Origin: Achromobacter seleniivolatilans
GTDB lineage: Bacteria > Pseudomonadota > Gammaproteobacteria > Burkholderiales > Burkholderiaceae_B
Direction: 5' to 3'
Length of the DNA stretch: 64,000 nucleotides
NCBI RefSeq assembly: GCF_030864005.1
Contig: NZ_CP132976.1
Location: 5,394,001 to 5,458,000 of the forward strand
Shown: positions 8,203 through 16,073 of the stretch, one piece after another
How the letters are laid out: each line of letters begins with the position of its first letter
Position numbering within the stretch: the stretch's first letter is position 1
Program-made: the position numbers and the translations under genes
The notes under the pieces: model-generated
What the model was told of the DNA's origin: nothing
The model's database searches: none
The model's input: only the letters and a program-made list of their open reading frames with translations

Positions 8203-10653
8203 TTAGAACTCAACCTGCGCCGACAACAGCACCGTGCGCGGAGCGGCTACCGTGCCGACGGTCAGGAGCGTGCTGCTCGACAGCCAGTAGCTCTTGTTGA
8301 ACACGTTCTCGACATTGGCGCGGAACGTGACCTGCTTGCCCATGATTTCCGTGCGGTAGCGCGCGCCGACGTCATAACGCGTCCATGACGGCAGGGTCAG
8401 CGTGTTTTCCGCGTCGTAGGGGGTTGCGGCCGTGTGGATGGCGCGTGCGTTCAGGCTCAGGCCTCGGACCCAGGGCAGATCCCAATCGGCGCCCAGGTTG
8501 AACGTGCGCTTGGGCACGCCGTTGGCGTTGTTGCCTTGGTTCACGCCGCCGGCGGTGCGCTCCAATTTCGCGTCATAGAACGTTGCGCTGGCCATCAGGC
8601 GCAAGCCCGGCGTGACTTCGCCGACTGCCGACAGTTCAATGCCGCGGTTGCGCTGTTCGCCGTCGAAGCTATAGACGTTGGTGACGGGATTGGTCATAGC
8701 ATTGGGCCGGTCGATCTGGAAGACCGAGACGGTGGTGATGGCGGTGCCCCAGTCCACTTTCACGCCAGCCTCGTACTGCTTGGACTTGTACGGGGCGAAC
8801 ACTTCGCCGACGTTGGCCGTGCCTACGGGCGCGGTGCCGCCGCGGGTCAGGCCGGACGTGAAGTTGCCGTATACCGAGACGTTTTCCCACGGGCGTACGA
8901 CGATGCCGGCCAACGGAGATACGGCGCCTTCGTTGTACGACGTGGTGACGGCGCCAGCGGCGTTGAAGTTCTCTGCCTTGACCTGCTGTTTGCGCAGGCC
9001 GCCAGTGATCAGGACGCGATCATTGGCAAACGACAGCGTGTCGGTCAAGGAGATGCTCGACAGTGTGGTTTCCGAGTTCTTGGTCGGCGTCTGGCGGTCG
9101 CCGGTCATCGGGATCAGCGGGACCGGGTCGTAGATATTGGAGTCGATCTTCTGGCTCAACGGCGCAGACAGATAGAAGCTGCCCGCTTCCGTCTTCAGGA
9201 TCGAACCCGAGAGGCTGACCCGATGCTTGATGCCGAACGTGTCGAAGTTCGCGCGCGCGCCGATCTCTCCCGTCTTGTTGCGCGAGTAGGCGTCATACCA
9301 AGAGTTGATCACGCGGAAGTTGCCCAGCGCATCAACGGCGTCAGTGGTCCGTGCCGAAGGAAAGTCTTGCTCGCTGGCGCCGTAGCGATAGCCGCCCGCG
9401 GCGTACACCATAAGGCGGTCTGAAATGTCGTATTCCAGGCGTGAGGCGATGGCCGAGTCGCGCGACATCAGATTTGCGCCATCGTAAATGGCGCGGTGGC
9501 CTGACGGGGCGGCAGGGATGGACGATATACCTGGTTTGAATCCGGTCTGCGCGCGGAAGTTGTCCACGTTCTCGCGTTGGGAATAGGTATCCAGGGACCA
9601 GCGCAGCGTGGGCGAACGGTAATCCAGCGCCAGCGCGCCCAGTCCAAATTTCTGCTTGCCGTTGTCTAGCGTGGTGTCGCCATTGCGGTAGACGCCGTTA
9701 AAACGGATACCCCATTGGTTGTCTTCGCCAAAGCGGCGGCCCATATCCAGCTGCGCGCCCAGGACAGACTTGCTTTCGTAGGTGGTGGTCAGCCGGGTCA
9801 GCGGCGTATCGCCAGCGCGCTTGGTGACGATGTTGATGTTGCCGCCGATGGCGCCGTTGGGGCTGATGCCGTACATCAGCGTGCCGGGACCCTTCAGCAC
9901 TTCGACGCGTTCCATCAACGCGGCCGGCATACGGTTCGATGAGGTCAGGCCGTACAGGCCGTTCAGTCCCACATCGCCGCTGGTGACGTTAAAGCCGCGA
10001 ATCTGGAAGTCTTCGCTGAAGCTGCCGGTGGAGGTCATGACGCGCACGGACGCTTCGTTGACGACCACGTCGGCCAGCGTGCGGGCCTGTTGATCCTCAA
10101 GCATCTGTGCCGTGTAGTTGGTGGTGCTGAACGGCGTGTCCATGATGTCCACCGTGCCCAACACCCCCAGACTGCCGCCGCGCGCGACCTGACCGCCCGC
10201 ATAGGCTTCGGGCAGCTCGGAGTGCGACGTTGCAGTCACTGTCACGGCGGGAAGCGTGGCGGTGCCGTCATTGGAAGCGGGCTGGCGGCTGAGGACATAG
10301 CTGCCGCTGCCTTGCTGCGCCGCTTGCAGGCCGGTGCCGGCCAGCAGCGCAGCAAGGCCGCTGCTGGCGGTGTAGCTGCCCTTCAAGCCATTGCTTTGCC
10401 GGCCGTCGGTGAGTTCCGGGCGAAACGACAGCACGATGCCTGCTTCGCGGCCATAGCGGCCCAGCACGTCGCCCAGCGGACCGCCGGGAATGTCATAGCC
10501 GCGGGTCTGCGCTTGAGCGTGGGCGGCGGTGGGCGCCAGCAGGACGGGGATAACGATGAAAGCGGCCGACAGGGCGGCTTTCAGCGTCGAGGCGTAGAGC
10601 GTGCGCTGCAAAGCGGGAGAGGCGGGGCGTCGTGACGCCGGGGCGACATGCAT
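8203..10653 (-). CDS. TonB-dependent ferric-siderophore receptor with STN signalling domain
   Basis: 816 residues. Signal peptide (about 1-46, ending AHA), then an STN domain (about 53-118, starting YDIPGGPLGDVLGRYGREAG), a plug domain (about 160-275, with RGFNV and ERVEVLKGPGTLMYG) and a 22-strand barrel ending QVEF with a C-terminal Phe. Such receptors import ferric siderophores across the outer membrane with TonB energy; the STN domain normally contacts a FecR-type anti-sigma regulator in the periplasm. No FecI/FecR pair lies next to it here, so the partner must be elsewhere. RBS GAAAGG lies 5 bases before ATG. Barrel sequence resembles the FhuE/FpvA-type hydroxamate group; the ligand is a guess. 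Confidence 0.9.
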   Translation of the reverse strand: MHVAPASRRPASPALQRTLYASTLKAALSAAFIVIPVLLAPTAAHAQAQTRGYDIPGGPLGDVLGRYGREAGIVLSFRPELTDGRQSNGLKGSYTASSGLAALLAGTGLQAAQQGSGSYVLSRQPASNDGTATLPAVTVTATSHSELPEAYAGGQVARGGSLGVLGTVDIMDTPFSTTNYTAQMLEDQQARTLADVVVNEASVRVMTSTGSFSEDFQIRGFNVTSGDVGLNGLYGLTSSNRMPAALMERVEVLKGPGTLMYGISPNGAIGGNINIVTKRAGDTPLTRLTTTYESKSVLGAQLDMGRRFGEDNQWGIRFNGVYRNGDTTLDNGKQKFGLGALALDYRSPTLRWSLDTYSQRENVDNFRAQTGFKPGISSIPAAPSGHRAIYDGANLMSRDSAIASRLEYDISDRLMVYAAGGYRYGASEQDFPSARTTDAVDALGNFRVINSWYDAYSRNKTGEIGARANFDTFGIKHRVSLSGSILKTEAGSFYLSAPLSQKIDSNIYDPVPLIPMTGDRQTPTKNSETTLSSISLTDTLSFANDRVLITGGLRKQQVKAENFNAAGAVTTSYNEGAVSPLAGIVVRPWENVSVYGNFTSGLTRGGTAPVGTANVGEVFAPYKSKQYEAGVKVDWGTAITTVSVFQIDRPNAMTNPVTNVYSFDGEQRNRGIELSAVGEVTPGLRLMASATFYDAKLERTAGGVNQGNNANGVPKRTFNLGADWDLPWVRGLSLNARAIHTAATPYDAENTLTLPSWTRYDVGARYRTEIMGKQVTFRANVENVFNKSYWLSSSTLLTVGTVAAPRTVLLSAQVEF

Positions 10654-10672
10654 GGATGACCTTTCGGGAGAG

Positions 10673-10694
10673 AATGAGGAATGGGTTTCTCATT
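10673..10694 (-). promoter_or_regulatory. possible Fur-type operator upstream of siderophore receptor
   Basis: Inverted repeat AATGAG (10673-10678) and CTCATT (10689-10694), 20 bp before the receptor start. The flanking GAGAATGAG resembles Fur half-sites (GATAATGAT) with two mismatches. Iron control would make sense for the gene, but the match is degenerate. Confidence 0.3.
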
Positions 10695-10765
10695 GGTCTT
10701 GACCCCCGAGATCCAAAAACGGATCAGCTTTCGCCGGTCAATATGTAACGTTGTGCATGTTCGGC

Positions 10766-10816
10766 CGCCGCACATACGCCGCACATACGCCGCACATACG
10801 CCGCACATTCGCCGCA
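10766..10816. repeat. 11-bp tandem repeat, four copies plus partial
   Basis: CGCCGCACATA at 10766, 10777 and 10788, CGCCGCACATT at 10799, then CGCCGCA. It lies in the 193-bp gap between the siderophore receptor start (10653) and the ankyrin gene end (10847). The unit equals about one helical turn. It could be a protein-binding array in the receptor promoter or a slippage-prone repeat. Confidence 0.85.
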
Positions 10817-10846
10817 GCAGCCGATTCACGCGTACCGCCGCTCCTG

Positions 10847-11347
10847 TCAATCCGCAGGAAACTCGGGCTCGGCGCCAGCGGCTTCCAGCGCGTCGGCAAC
10901 GTCGTCGGCGCCTTTTTCCGTGGCCCATGCCCAGGCGTTCCAACCCTCGTTATCGCGCAGGTCGGGCTGGGCGCCGCGGGCAAGCAGCAGTTCGGTAATC
11001 GCCAGATTGCCGCGAGCGGCGGCAGCCATCAGCGGGGTCCCGCCGTCGTCCATGACGACGTCCGCGTCGGCGCCCGCGTCCAGCAGCAACACCACCATGC
11101 CTTCGCGTTCCCAGCCTGCCGCCTGATGCAAAGCGGTAAGCCCGTGGCCGGCGCGGCTGGCGAGATCAGCGCCGTGCGCAAGCAAGACCCGGGCGGCGTC
11201 GACGGCCCCATCCGTGGCCGCGCAGAACAAGGCGGTGCCTCCGAAATCATTGCGCGCGTTGACATTCGCGCCCTGAGCAAGAGCCTGCTCGATGGCCGCT
11301 GCGTCGTTCTTGCTGGCGGCTTGAAGTAGTTGTTGGTCTGGAGTCAT
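10847..11347 (-). CDS. ankyrin-repeat protein
   Basis: 166 residues consisting almost wholly of four ankyrin repeats (about 5-150), visible as GGTALFCAATDGAVDAARVLL, HGLTALHQAAGWEREGMVVLL and GGTPLMAAAARGNLAITELLL-type units (each shorter than shown families differ) ending in A/GAD. No signal peptide is seen, so it is probably cytoplasmic. Ankyrin repeats mediate protein-protein contacts; the partner is unknown. It lies upstream of the siderophore receptor on the same strand, but 193 bp and a tandem repeat separate them, so co-transcription is uncertain. Related small ankyrin proteins often accompany catalase or stress genes, which are not present here. Confidence 0.85.
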   Translation of the reverse strand: MTPDQQLLQAASKNDAAAIEQALAQGANVNARNDFGGTALFCAATDGAVDAARVLLAHGADLASRAGHGLTALHQAAGWEREGMVVLLLDAGADADVVMDDGGTPLMAAAARGNLAITELLLARGAQPDLRDNEGWNAWAWATEKGADDVADALEAAGAEPEFPAD

Positions 11348-11450
11348 CAGGTGGGGGGCTTTGGGGCTTGCGTTGAATAAGGCCGCTAACGATACACGCT
11401 GGCGGTCCAGACGGCTCGCGTGCTTGGATCAAGGGATTGCACTACCGGAC

Positions 11451-11477
11451 AAAAAAAAGCCACCTTGCGGTGGCTTT
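11451..11477 (-). terminator. Rho-independent terminator of phoX
   Basis: Stem GCCACC (11459-11464), loop TTGC, GGTGGC (11469-11474), extended by A/T pairs; eight A residues on the plus strand (11451-11458) give a strong U-run on the minus strand, just past the stop of the PhoX gene at 11503. Confidence 0.85.
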
Positions 11478-11502
11478 CGTGTTCAGGCTGCGGTGTCGTT
11501 GA

Positions 11503-13593
11503 TTACACCCCGATCGGGCCTCCATCGGCGCGCTGAATCACCACGGTGGACGAACGTGCGCGCACGGTGCCGGTCGTGGCGACGGTTGCGTCATCCGTGC
11601 CGTAAGCCGGCCAGTTCACCGGGTGCTGAATGTTCAGGAAGATGCTGGTGTAGTCCGGCGTGACGGCAAATCCCGTGATTTCGGCTTCGTTGGGGCCAAC
11701 GAAGAAGCGGCGCAGGTCGGCCTGGTTGGACGCGTTGATGACGGGGCCGGTACCGGTGCTGTCAGCAATCGCGCCAGGGATCACGGCCAGCATCTGGTCG
11801 TTGGTTGCGCGAGCTACGTCGTTGTTGCGGCCGCTATCGATGCCGTTGTCCGTCTGGATCCACAAGATGCCGCGGGCATCGAATCCCAGGCCGTCGGGGC
11901 TGGCCAGCTGGTTCAGTGCGGTCAGGCCTGAGCGGTTGGTGTCGGCGTCGGCGCCTGCGTTGGAACCGAACACAAAGATGTCCCACTTGAACTTGGCCGT
12001 GCCAGCATCATCGTGCCAGCGGATGATGTGGCCGTTGACGTTATTCAAGCGCGGGTTCGGCGGGTTGGTGCCGCGGCCGGCATTGCGGCTGGTGTTGTTC
12101 GTCAGCGTCAGGTAGATGTCGCCGTTGGTCGGGTGCGTGGCCGTCCATTCGGGGCGGTCCATCGGCGTGGCGCCCACGAAGTCAGCGGCGCCGCGCGTGT
12201 TGATCAGGATGTTGTCCAGCGTGCCGAATTCATCGGTCAGGGTGCGGCCGCCAGCGCCGACGGTGGACCCAATCAATGCCAGCCATTCGCCCGAGCCATC
12301 GGCGTTGAAGCGCGCGACGTACAACGTGCCCTTGTCCAGATACTTGGCGCCCACGGCCAGGCGGTCGGTGCGCTCGGCATCTTTCGGGTCCCATACCGCT
12401 TCGGAGACAAAGCGGTAGATATATTCAAAGCGCGAATCGTCGCCGCTGTAGAAGGCCAGGGGTTTGCCGGCTTCGGGCTTGCTGTAGGCGCAACCTTCGT
12501 GCGCAAAACGGCCCATCGCCGTGCGTTTGGTGGCAATGCTGCTGGGGTCGAAGGGATCGATCTCGACCAGATAGCCGAAGCCGTTGGCTTCATTGCGCCA
12601 GTCTTGTGTCGCGTCGACACCGGTTTCCGTGATGTTGAAGCGTGCGAATTCGCCCAATACTTCCGACGGATCGTTTGCGGCGGTTTCCCAGCCGTAGCGC
12701 CCGGCTGCGGCGCCGATGCCAACGCGCAGTTGATGCGCGGGCTGCACACCGGTGTTCACAAAGCAGGCCGCCCAGTTTTCTTCGGCGGTGATGTAGGTGC
12801 CCCACGGCGTGTAGCCGTTGCCGCAGTTATTGTTGGTGCCGCGCACTTGCGTGCCATTGGGCGAGAACGGGGTCTTGACCCAGTCCGTGCCGCCCACGGG
12901 GCCGGCCAGCTTCATGGCAGTCGCCGACGTGAAGCGGCGGTTGAAGCGCGAGTTGTGAACGATGTTCCAACGGCCGTTTTCGCGGCGCACGTGCACGATG
13001 GCGACGCCGTGGGCGTTGATTTCCTTGCGAACTTCTTCGACGGGGCGCTTGCCAGCCACGGTCGTCGCGCCAGACGGATGCAGCGTTCGTTGGTCGATGT
13101 ACTCGTGGTTGATCGCCAGCAATCCTTCGGTGGAGCTGCCTTCGATCGGGAAGAAGTGCATGCCGTCATGATGCATGCCCATGGAGTTGAGCAGGTCGCT
13201 GGACGTGTTGTTGCCGTTTTGATTCCAGGCTTGCGCGTTGTCGTTGAGCGGCGTGCCCCACGGCGCGAACACATGGGCGACATAGCCATCAGGAACGACA
13301 CAGCCGTCGGTCATCGAATTGGGCAGCGAATTGAATCCCAGCTTGACCGGCGCAGGCGGTTGCACAACCGGGGGTTCGGTGGGGGCGGGCGGCTGCGTGC
13401 CGCCATCGATGACGTCGTCGTCATCATCGCTGCTATTACAGCCGGCCAGACCCAAGGTGGACATCGTCGCGAATGCCGCGGCCAGGCCGCCGCGCATGAC
13501 CATGCGGCGCGACATGTTCTTTTCGAGAATTTCGCTAAACGGGCTGTTCTGGCTGGGATTGCGGACGGCTTTGTCCGTGATGCTCTTGCTCAT
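11503..13593 (-). CDS. phoX: PhoX-family alkaline phosphatase (DUF839)
   Basis: 696 residues. N-terminal twin-arginine motif SRRMVMRGG (R29-R30) and hydrophobic stretch, followed by LGLAGC with a potential lipobox Cys at 52, then an Asp run and a Pro-rich linker. The body matches PhoX (DUF839), a calcium/iron-dependent monomeric phosphatase that frees phosphate from organic esters outside the cytoplasm: HDGMHFFPIEGSSTEGLLAINHEY near the start, RPEWTATHPTNGDIYLTLTNN later, and DGLGFDARGILWIQTDN near the end (each a family landmark). RBS CAGGAG precedes ATG. Three Pho-box repeats lie 57-85 bp upstream, so induction by phosphate starvation through PhoB is likely. Confidence 0.9.
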   Translation of the reverse strand: MSKSITDKAVRNPSQNSPFSEILEKNMSRRMVMRGGLAAAFATMSTLGLAGCNSSDDDDDVIDGGTQPPAPTEPPVVQPPAPVKLGFNSLPNSMTDGCVVPDGYVAHVFAPWGTPLNDNAQAWNQNGNNTSSDLLNSMGMHHDGMHFFPIEGSSTEGLLAINHEYIDQRTLHPSGATTVAGKRPVEEVRKEINAHGVAIVHVRRENGRWNIVHNSRFNRRFTSATAMKLAGPVGGTDWVKTPFSPNGTQVRGTNNNCGNGYTPWGTYITAEENWAACFVNTGVQPAHQLRVGIGAAAGRYGWETAANDPSEVLGEFARFNITETGVDATQDWRNEANGFGYLVEIDPFDPSSIATKRTAMGRFAHEGCAYSKPEAGKPLAFYSGDDSRFEYIYRFVSEAVWDPKDAERTDRLAVGAKYLDKGTLYVARFNADGSGEWLALIGSTVGAGGRTLTDEFGTLDNILINTRGAADFVGATPMDRPEWTATHPTNGDIYLTLTNNTSRNAGRGTNPPNPRLNNVNGHIIRWHDDAGTAKFKWDIFVFGSNAGADADTNRSGLTALNQLASPDGLGFDARGILWIQTDNGIDSGRNNDVARATNDQMLAVIPGAIADSTGTGPVINASNQADLRRFFVGPNEAEITGFAVTPDYTSIFLNIQHPVNWPAYGTDDATVATTGTVRARSSTVVIQRADGGPIGV

Positions 13594-13649
13594 TTGAACT
13601 CCTGGCGTTGGGCTATGCCTGATGGGACGAGCAATGCTAGAAGTTCGAA

Positions 13650-13678
13650 ATGAAAGGTTAATGACAACAGACTGAAAG
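13650..13678 (-). promoter_or_regulatory. Pho box: three 7-bp direct repeats upstream of phoX
   Basis: Read on the minus strand: CTTTCAG-tctg-TTGTCAT-taac-CTTTCAT. The known PhoB site is two CTGTCAT-like 7-mers separated by 4 bp; here three copies keep the 11-bp period. The array ends 57 bp before the phoX start, a normal activator position. Confidence 0.75.
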
Positions 13679-13702
13679 ATTTCCGGGCGTGGCAGAAATG
13701 AT

Positions 13703-13734
13703 AAAGCTGACGCCGTGAGCGCGGCGTCAGCTTT
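13703..13734 (-). terminator. terminator hairpin after solute-binding protein gene
   Basis: 12-bp stem AAAGCTGACGCC (13703-13714) with GGCGTCAGCTTT (13723-13734) and an 8-nt loop; the minus strand continues TATCATTT. It lies 25 bp past the stop at 13759. Confidence 0.8.
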
Positions 13735-13758
13735 AGGGATGAGGGTTGCCGCGGCTTT

Positions 13759-14967
13759 TTACTTCGCGGCTACCAGCGGGCATCCGCCTGCGGCAAGCGG
13801 CCGGAATGCGTTGTCGCCAGGAATCGTGCGCAGGATCTTGTAGTAGTCCCAGCGCGCCTTGGATTCAGACGGCTTTTTCACTTCGACCAGATACATGTCG
13901 TGGATCAGGCGTCCGTCTTCGCGCAGATAGGCGTTGCGCGCAAACATGTCGTCGATCTTCATGCCGCGAATCTGCTTCATCACCGCGTCGCCTTCCAGCT
14001 TGCCGCTTTCCTGCACGCCCTTCAGGAAGGTCAGCACGGATGAGTACACGCCCGCTTGCGCCATGGTGGGAACGCGGCCCTTCATCCGTTCGGCGTAACG
14101 CTTGGTCCAGTCGCGTGTGCGGTCGTCCATGTCCCAATAAAAGCCGGTGGTGAGAATCAGGCCTTGCGCCTGATCCAGTCCCACGCCGTCCACATCGGTG
14201 ATGAACATGAGCAGGCCGGCCAGTTTCTGCCCGCCTTTAATCAGCCCGAATTCATTGGCCTGTTTGATCGCCATGGTGGTGTCGCCGGACGAGTTGGCCA
14301 GTGCAACGATCTCCGCCTTGGACGCTTGCGCCTGCAACAGGAACGACGAAAAATCGTTCGATGCGCGCGGGTGTTTGACGGCGCCCAAGACCTGTCCGCC
14401 CGCTTGTTTCACGGCATTTTCCGTGTCGGCTTGCAGGGCGTGGCCGAATGCGTAGTCGGCCGTCAGGAAATACCACTTTTTGATGCCGGACTCGGTCAGC
14501 GCGCGGCCCGTGCCATTGGCCAGCGCGTAGGTGTCGTAGGTCCATTGCGCGGTGGATGCCGAGCAGGCTTTGCCGGTCAGGTCCGAGGTGCCCGCAGTCG
14601 AAGCCAGAAAAGCGATGTTGGCCGTGCGCGTGATCTCTTGCACCGCCAGCGCGACGGACGAGGTGGGCACGTCCACAATCGCTTTTACGTTGTCCTGATC
14701 GATCCAGCGGCGCGCGGTGGCGGAGCCGATGTCTGCCTTGTTCTGGTGGTCGCTGGTAATGACTTCGATCTTGCGGCCCAACACCGTGGGCCCGAAATCT
14801 TCCACGGCCATGCGGGCGGCTTCTACCGATCCCTGGCCCGACAAGTCAGCATTCATGCCGGACAGGTCTGTCAGCACGCCAATGCGTATGGGTTTGTCGG
14901 ACTGCGCGTGCGCGGCCGGCAAGGTGAAAGCCCCAGCGACAAGCAGGGCGGTTAGCAGGTGGTTCAT
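13759..14967 (-). CDS. ABC transporter substrate-binding protein, branched-chain amino acid type
   Basis: 402 residues from ATG 14967, chosen because GGAGG lies 7 bases upstream; an ATG at 14973 is too close to it. Signal peptide MNHLLTALLVAGAFTLPAAHA is followed by KPIRIGVLTDLSGMNADLSG, the start of the type I periplasmic binding fold (LivJ/amide-urea-like, Peripla_BP_6). The family binds amino acids, amides or aromatic acids in the periplasm and passes them to an ABC importer. No permease or ATPase is adjacent, so it is an orphan. It lies 104 bp downstream of the enoyl-CoA hydratase on the same strand, so its ligand may be a substrate of the neighbouring catabolic genes. Confidence 0.85.
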   Translation of the reverse strand: MNHLLTALLVAGAFTLPAAHAQSDKPIRIGVLTDLSGMNADLSGQGSVEAARMAVEDFGPTVLGRKIEVITSDHQNKADIGSATARRWIDQDNVKAIVDVPTSSVALAVQEITRTANIAFLASTAGTSDLTGKACSASTAQWTYDTYALANGTGRALTESGIKKWYFLTADYAFGHALQADTENAVKQAGGQVLGAVKHPRASNDFSSFLLQAQASKAEIVALANSSGDTTMAIKQANEFGLIKGGQKLAGLLMFITDVDGVGLDQAQGLILTTGFYWDMDDRTRDWTKRYAERMKGRVPTMAQAGVYSSVLTFLKGVQESGKLEGDAVMKQIRGMKIDDMFARNAYLREDGRLIHDMYLVEVKKPSESKARWDYYKILRTIPGDNAFRPLAAGGCPLVAAK

Positions 14968-15071
14968 TGTCATTCCTCCAAGATGTTGTGCCCGCTCTAA
15001 GGCGGATCTGAACGGCAAGGGCAGCCGCGCATAACGGCGCCCGATTGGGGCTACGGCGACTGCGACGGCAA

Positions 15072-15842
15072 CTACGGATTGATGGGGTGCGCCCGCGCAG
15101 TGGCAGGCGTCTGGCTGGCGGTGGGGGGGGACAGCAGGTGGCACAACAGAAACTGATCGGTCTGCGCGTGCGCGTGGCGGCTGGCGTCAAATTGCGCATC
15201 GATGGCGCGCTTGGTCAGCCTCGTTGCCAAGGCAGGGCAGGCGGCGGCTTCGCGGGCTAGCGCCAGCGCGGCCTGCACCACGGCACCTTCGGGCGCAACG
15301 ATATCTGCGACGCCCCATTGTTCTGCGGTGTCTGCATCCAATTTGAAATCGGTGAAGAGCGCCCGTTTTGCGCGCGCGGGGCCGGCAAGGCTGGCCAGGC
15401 GCGGCAGGCCGCCCCATGCCAGCGGCAGACCCAGCCGGACTTCGGGCAGGCGCAAGAAGGCATTTGCGCCCAAGGCGCGCCAATCGCAGGCCAGCGCCAG
15501 CACGGCGCCGCCGCCCACGGCCGCGCCTTCAATAGCGGCAATGGTGACTTGGGGTAATTCGCTCCAGGCGCGGCACAGCGCTTCACCGCGAGCCAGCGCG
15601 CGTTGCGTTGCCAGCGGGTCATCGTGCGCCCACAGCGCCGGGTCTTTCAGATCAATGCCCGCGCTGAATATGGCGGGCGTGCCGGTCAGCACCACGGCCC
15701 GTATCTGGTCGTCTTCCGCCAACTGACTGGCCGCGTCGATCAATGCATCCATTGCCGCCAGGTTCAAGGCATTGGCCTTGCCGCCCCGGTCATAACGCAC
15801 CACGGCAACTGTGCCGTGGCGTTCGATTGAAACCATGCTCAT
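15072..15842 (-). CDS. enoyl-CoA hydratase/isomerase family protein
   Basis: 256 residues from ATG 15842, which has AAAGGA five bases upstream. Crotonase fold: the oxyanion-hole segment FSAGIDLKD (about residues 60-70) and the AAIEGAAVGGGAVLALACD segment are present. The typical hydratase Glu pair is not obvious: after GGGAVLALACDWRAL the catalytic loop reads RLPEVRLGLPLAWGGLPRL, holding one Glu. It probably hydrates or isomerises an enoyl-CoA in beta-oxidation. It is divergent from the acyl-CoA ligase at 16074, and the shared gap carries the 19-bp operator, so both are likely controlled by the TetR at 17729. Confidence 0.8.
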   Translation of the reverse strand: MSMVSIERHGTVAVVRYDRGGKANALNLAAMDALIDAASQLAEDDQIRAVVLTGTPAIFSAGIDLKDPALWAHDDPLATQRALARGEALCRAWSELPQVTIAAIEGAAVGGGAVLALACDWRALGANAFLRLPEVRLGLPLAWGGLPRLASLAGPARAKRALFTDFKLDADTAEQWGVADIVAPEGAVVQAALALAREAAACPALATRLTKRAIDAQFDASRHAHAQTDQFLLCHLLSPPTASQTPATARAHPINP

Positions 15843-15917
15843 CGTTGTCCTTTTCTTGCGGAGCCCTGGCCGAAGCGGCCGCATCGGAATGTGGTGTGGT
15901 CGGGCCCGATTCGTGGA

Positions 15918-15936
15918 TATACTACCAAGTATGTTG
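15918..15936. promoter_or_regulatory. putative TetR operator, copy 1
   Basis: TATACTACCAAGTATGTTG, containing the palindrome ATACT-ACCA-AGTAT. 16 of 19 bases match the copy at 18506. It lies between the divergent enoyl-CoA hydratase and acyl-CoA ligase genes. Confidence 0.7.
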
Positions 15937-16073
15937 CAAAAATCGCAAGGCGCGCGCCGGCGTATCTAGGGCAGCCAGCGGGGGCGTGCGGGTAAGTCCG
16001 TATCCCGCAAGCCTGGATAGCGGCAGAGAAGTCATGAAAAATAAAGCGAAATAACAAACCGAGGAGACGCTAG

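Noticed and set aside
10766..10816. Possible CRISPR array
   Set aside because: 11-bp units are contiguous with no spacers.
12013..13653. 546-residue plus-strand ORF over phoX
   Set aside because: Antisense shadow; PhoX has signal, RBS and regulatory site on the other strand.
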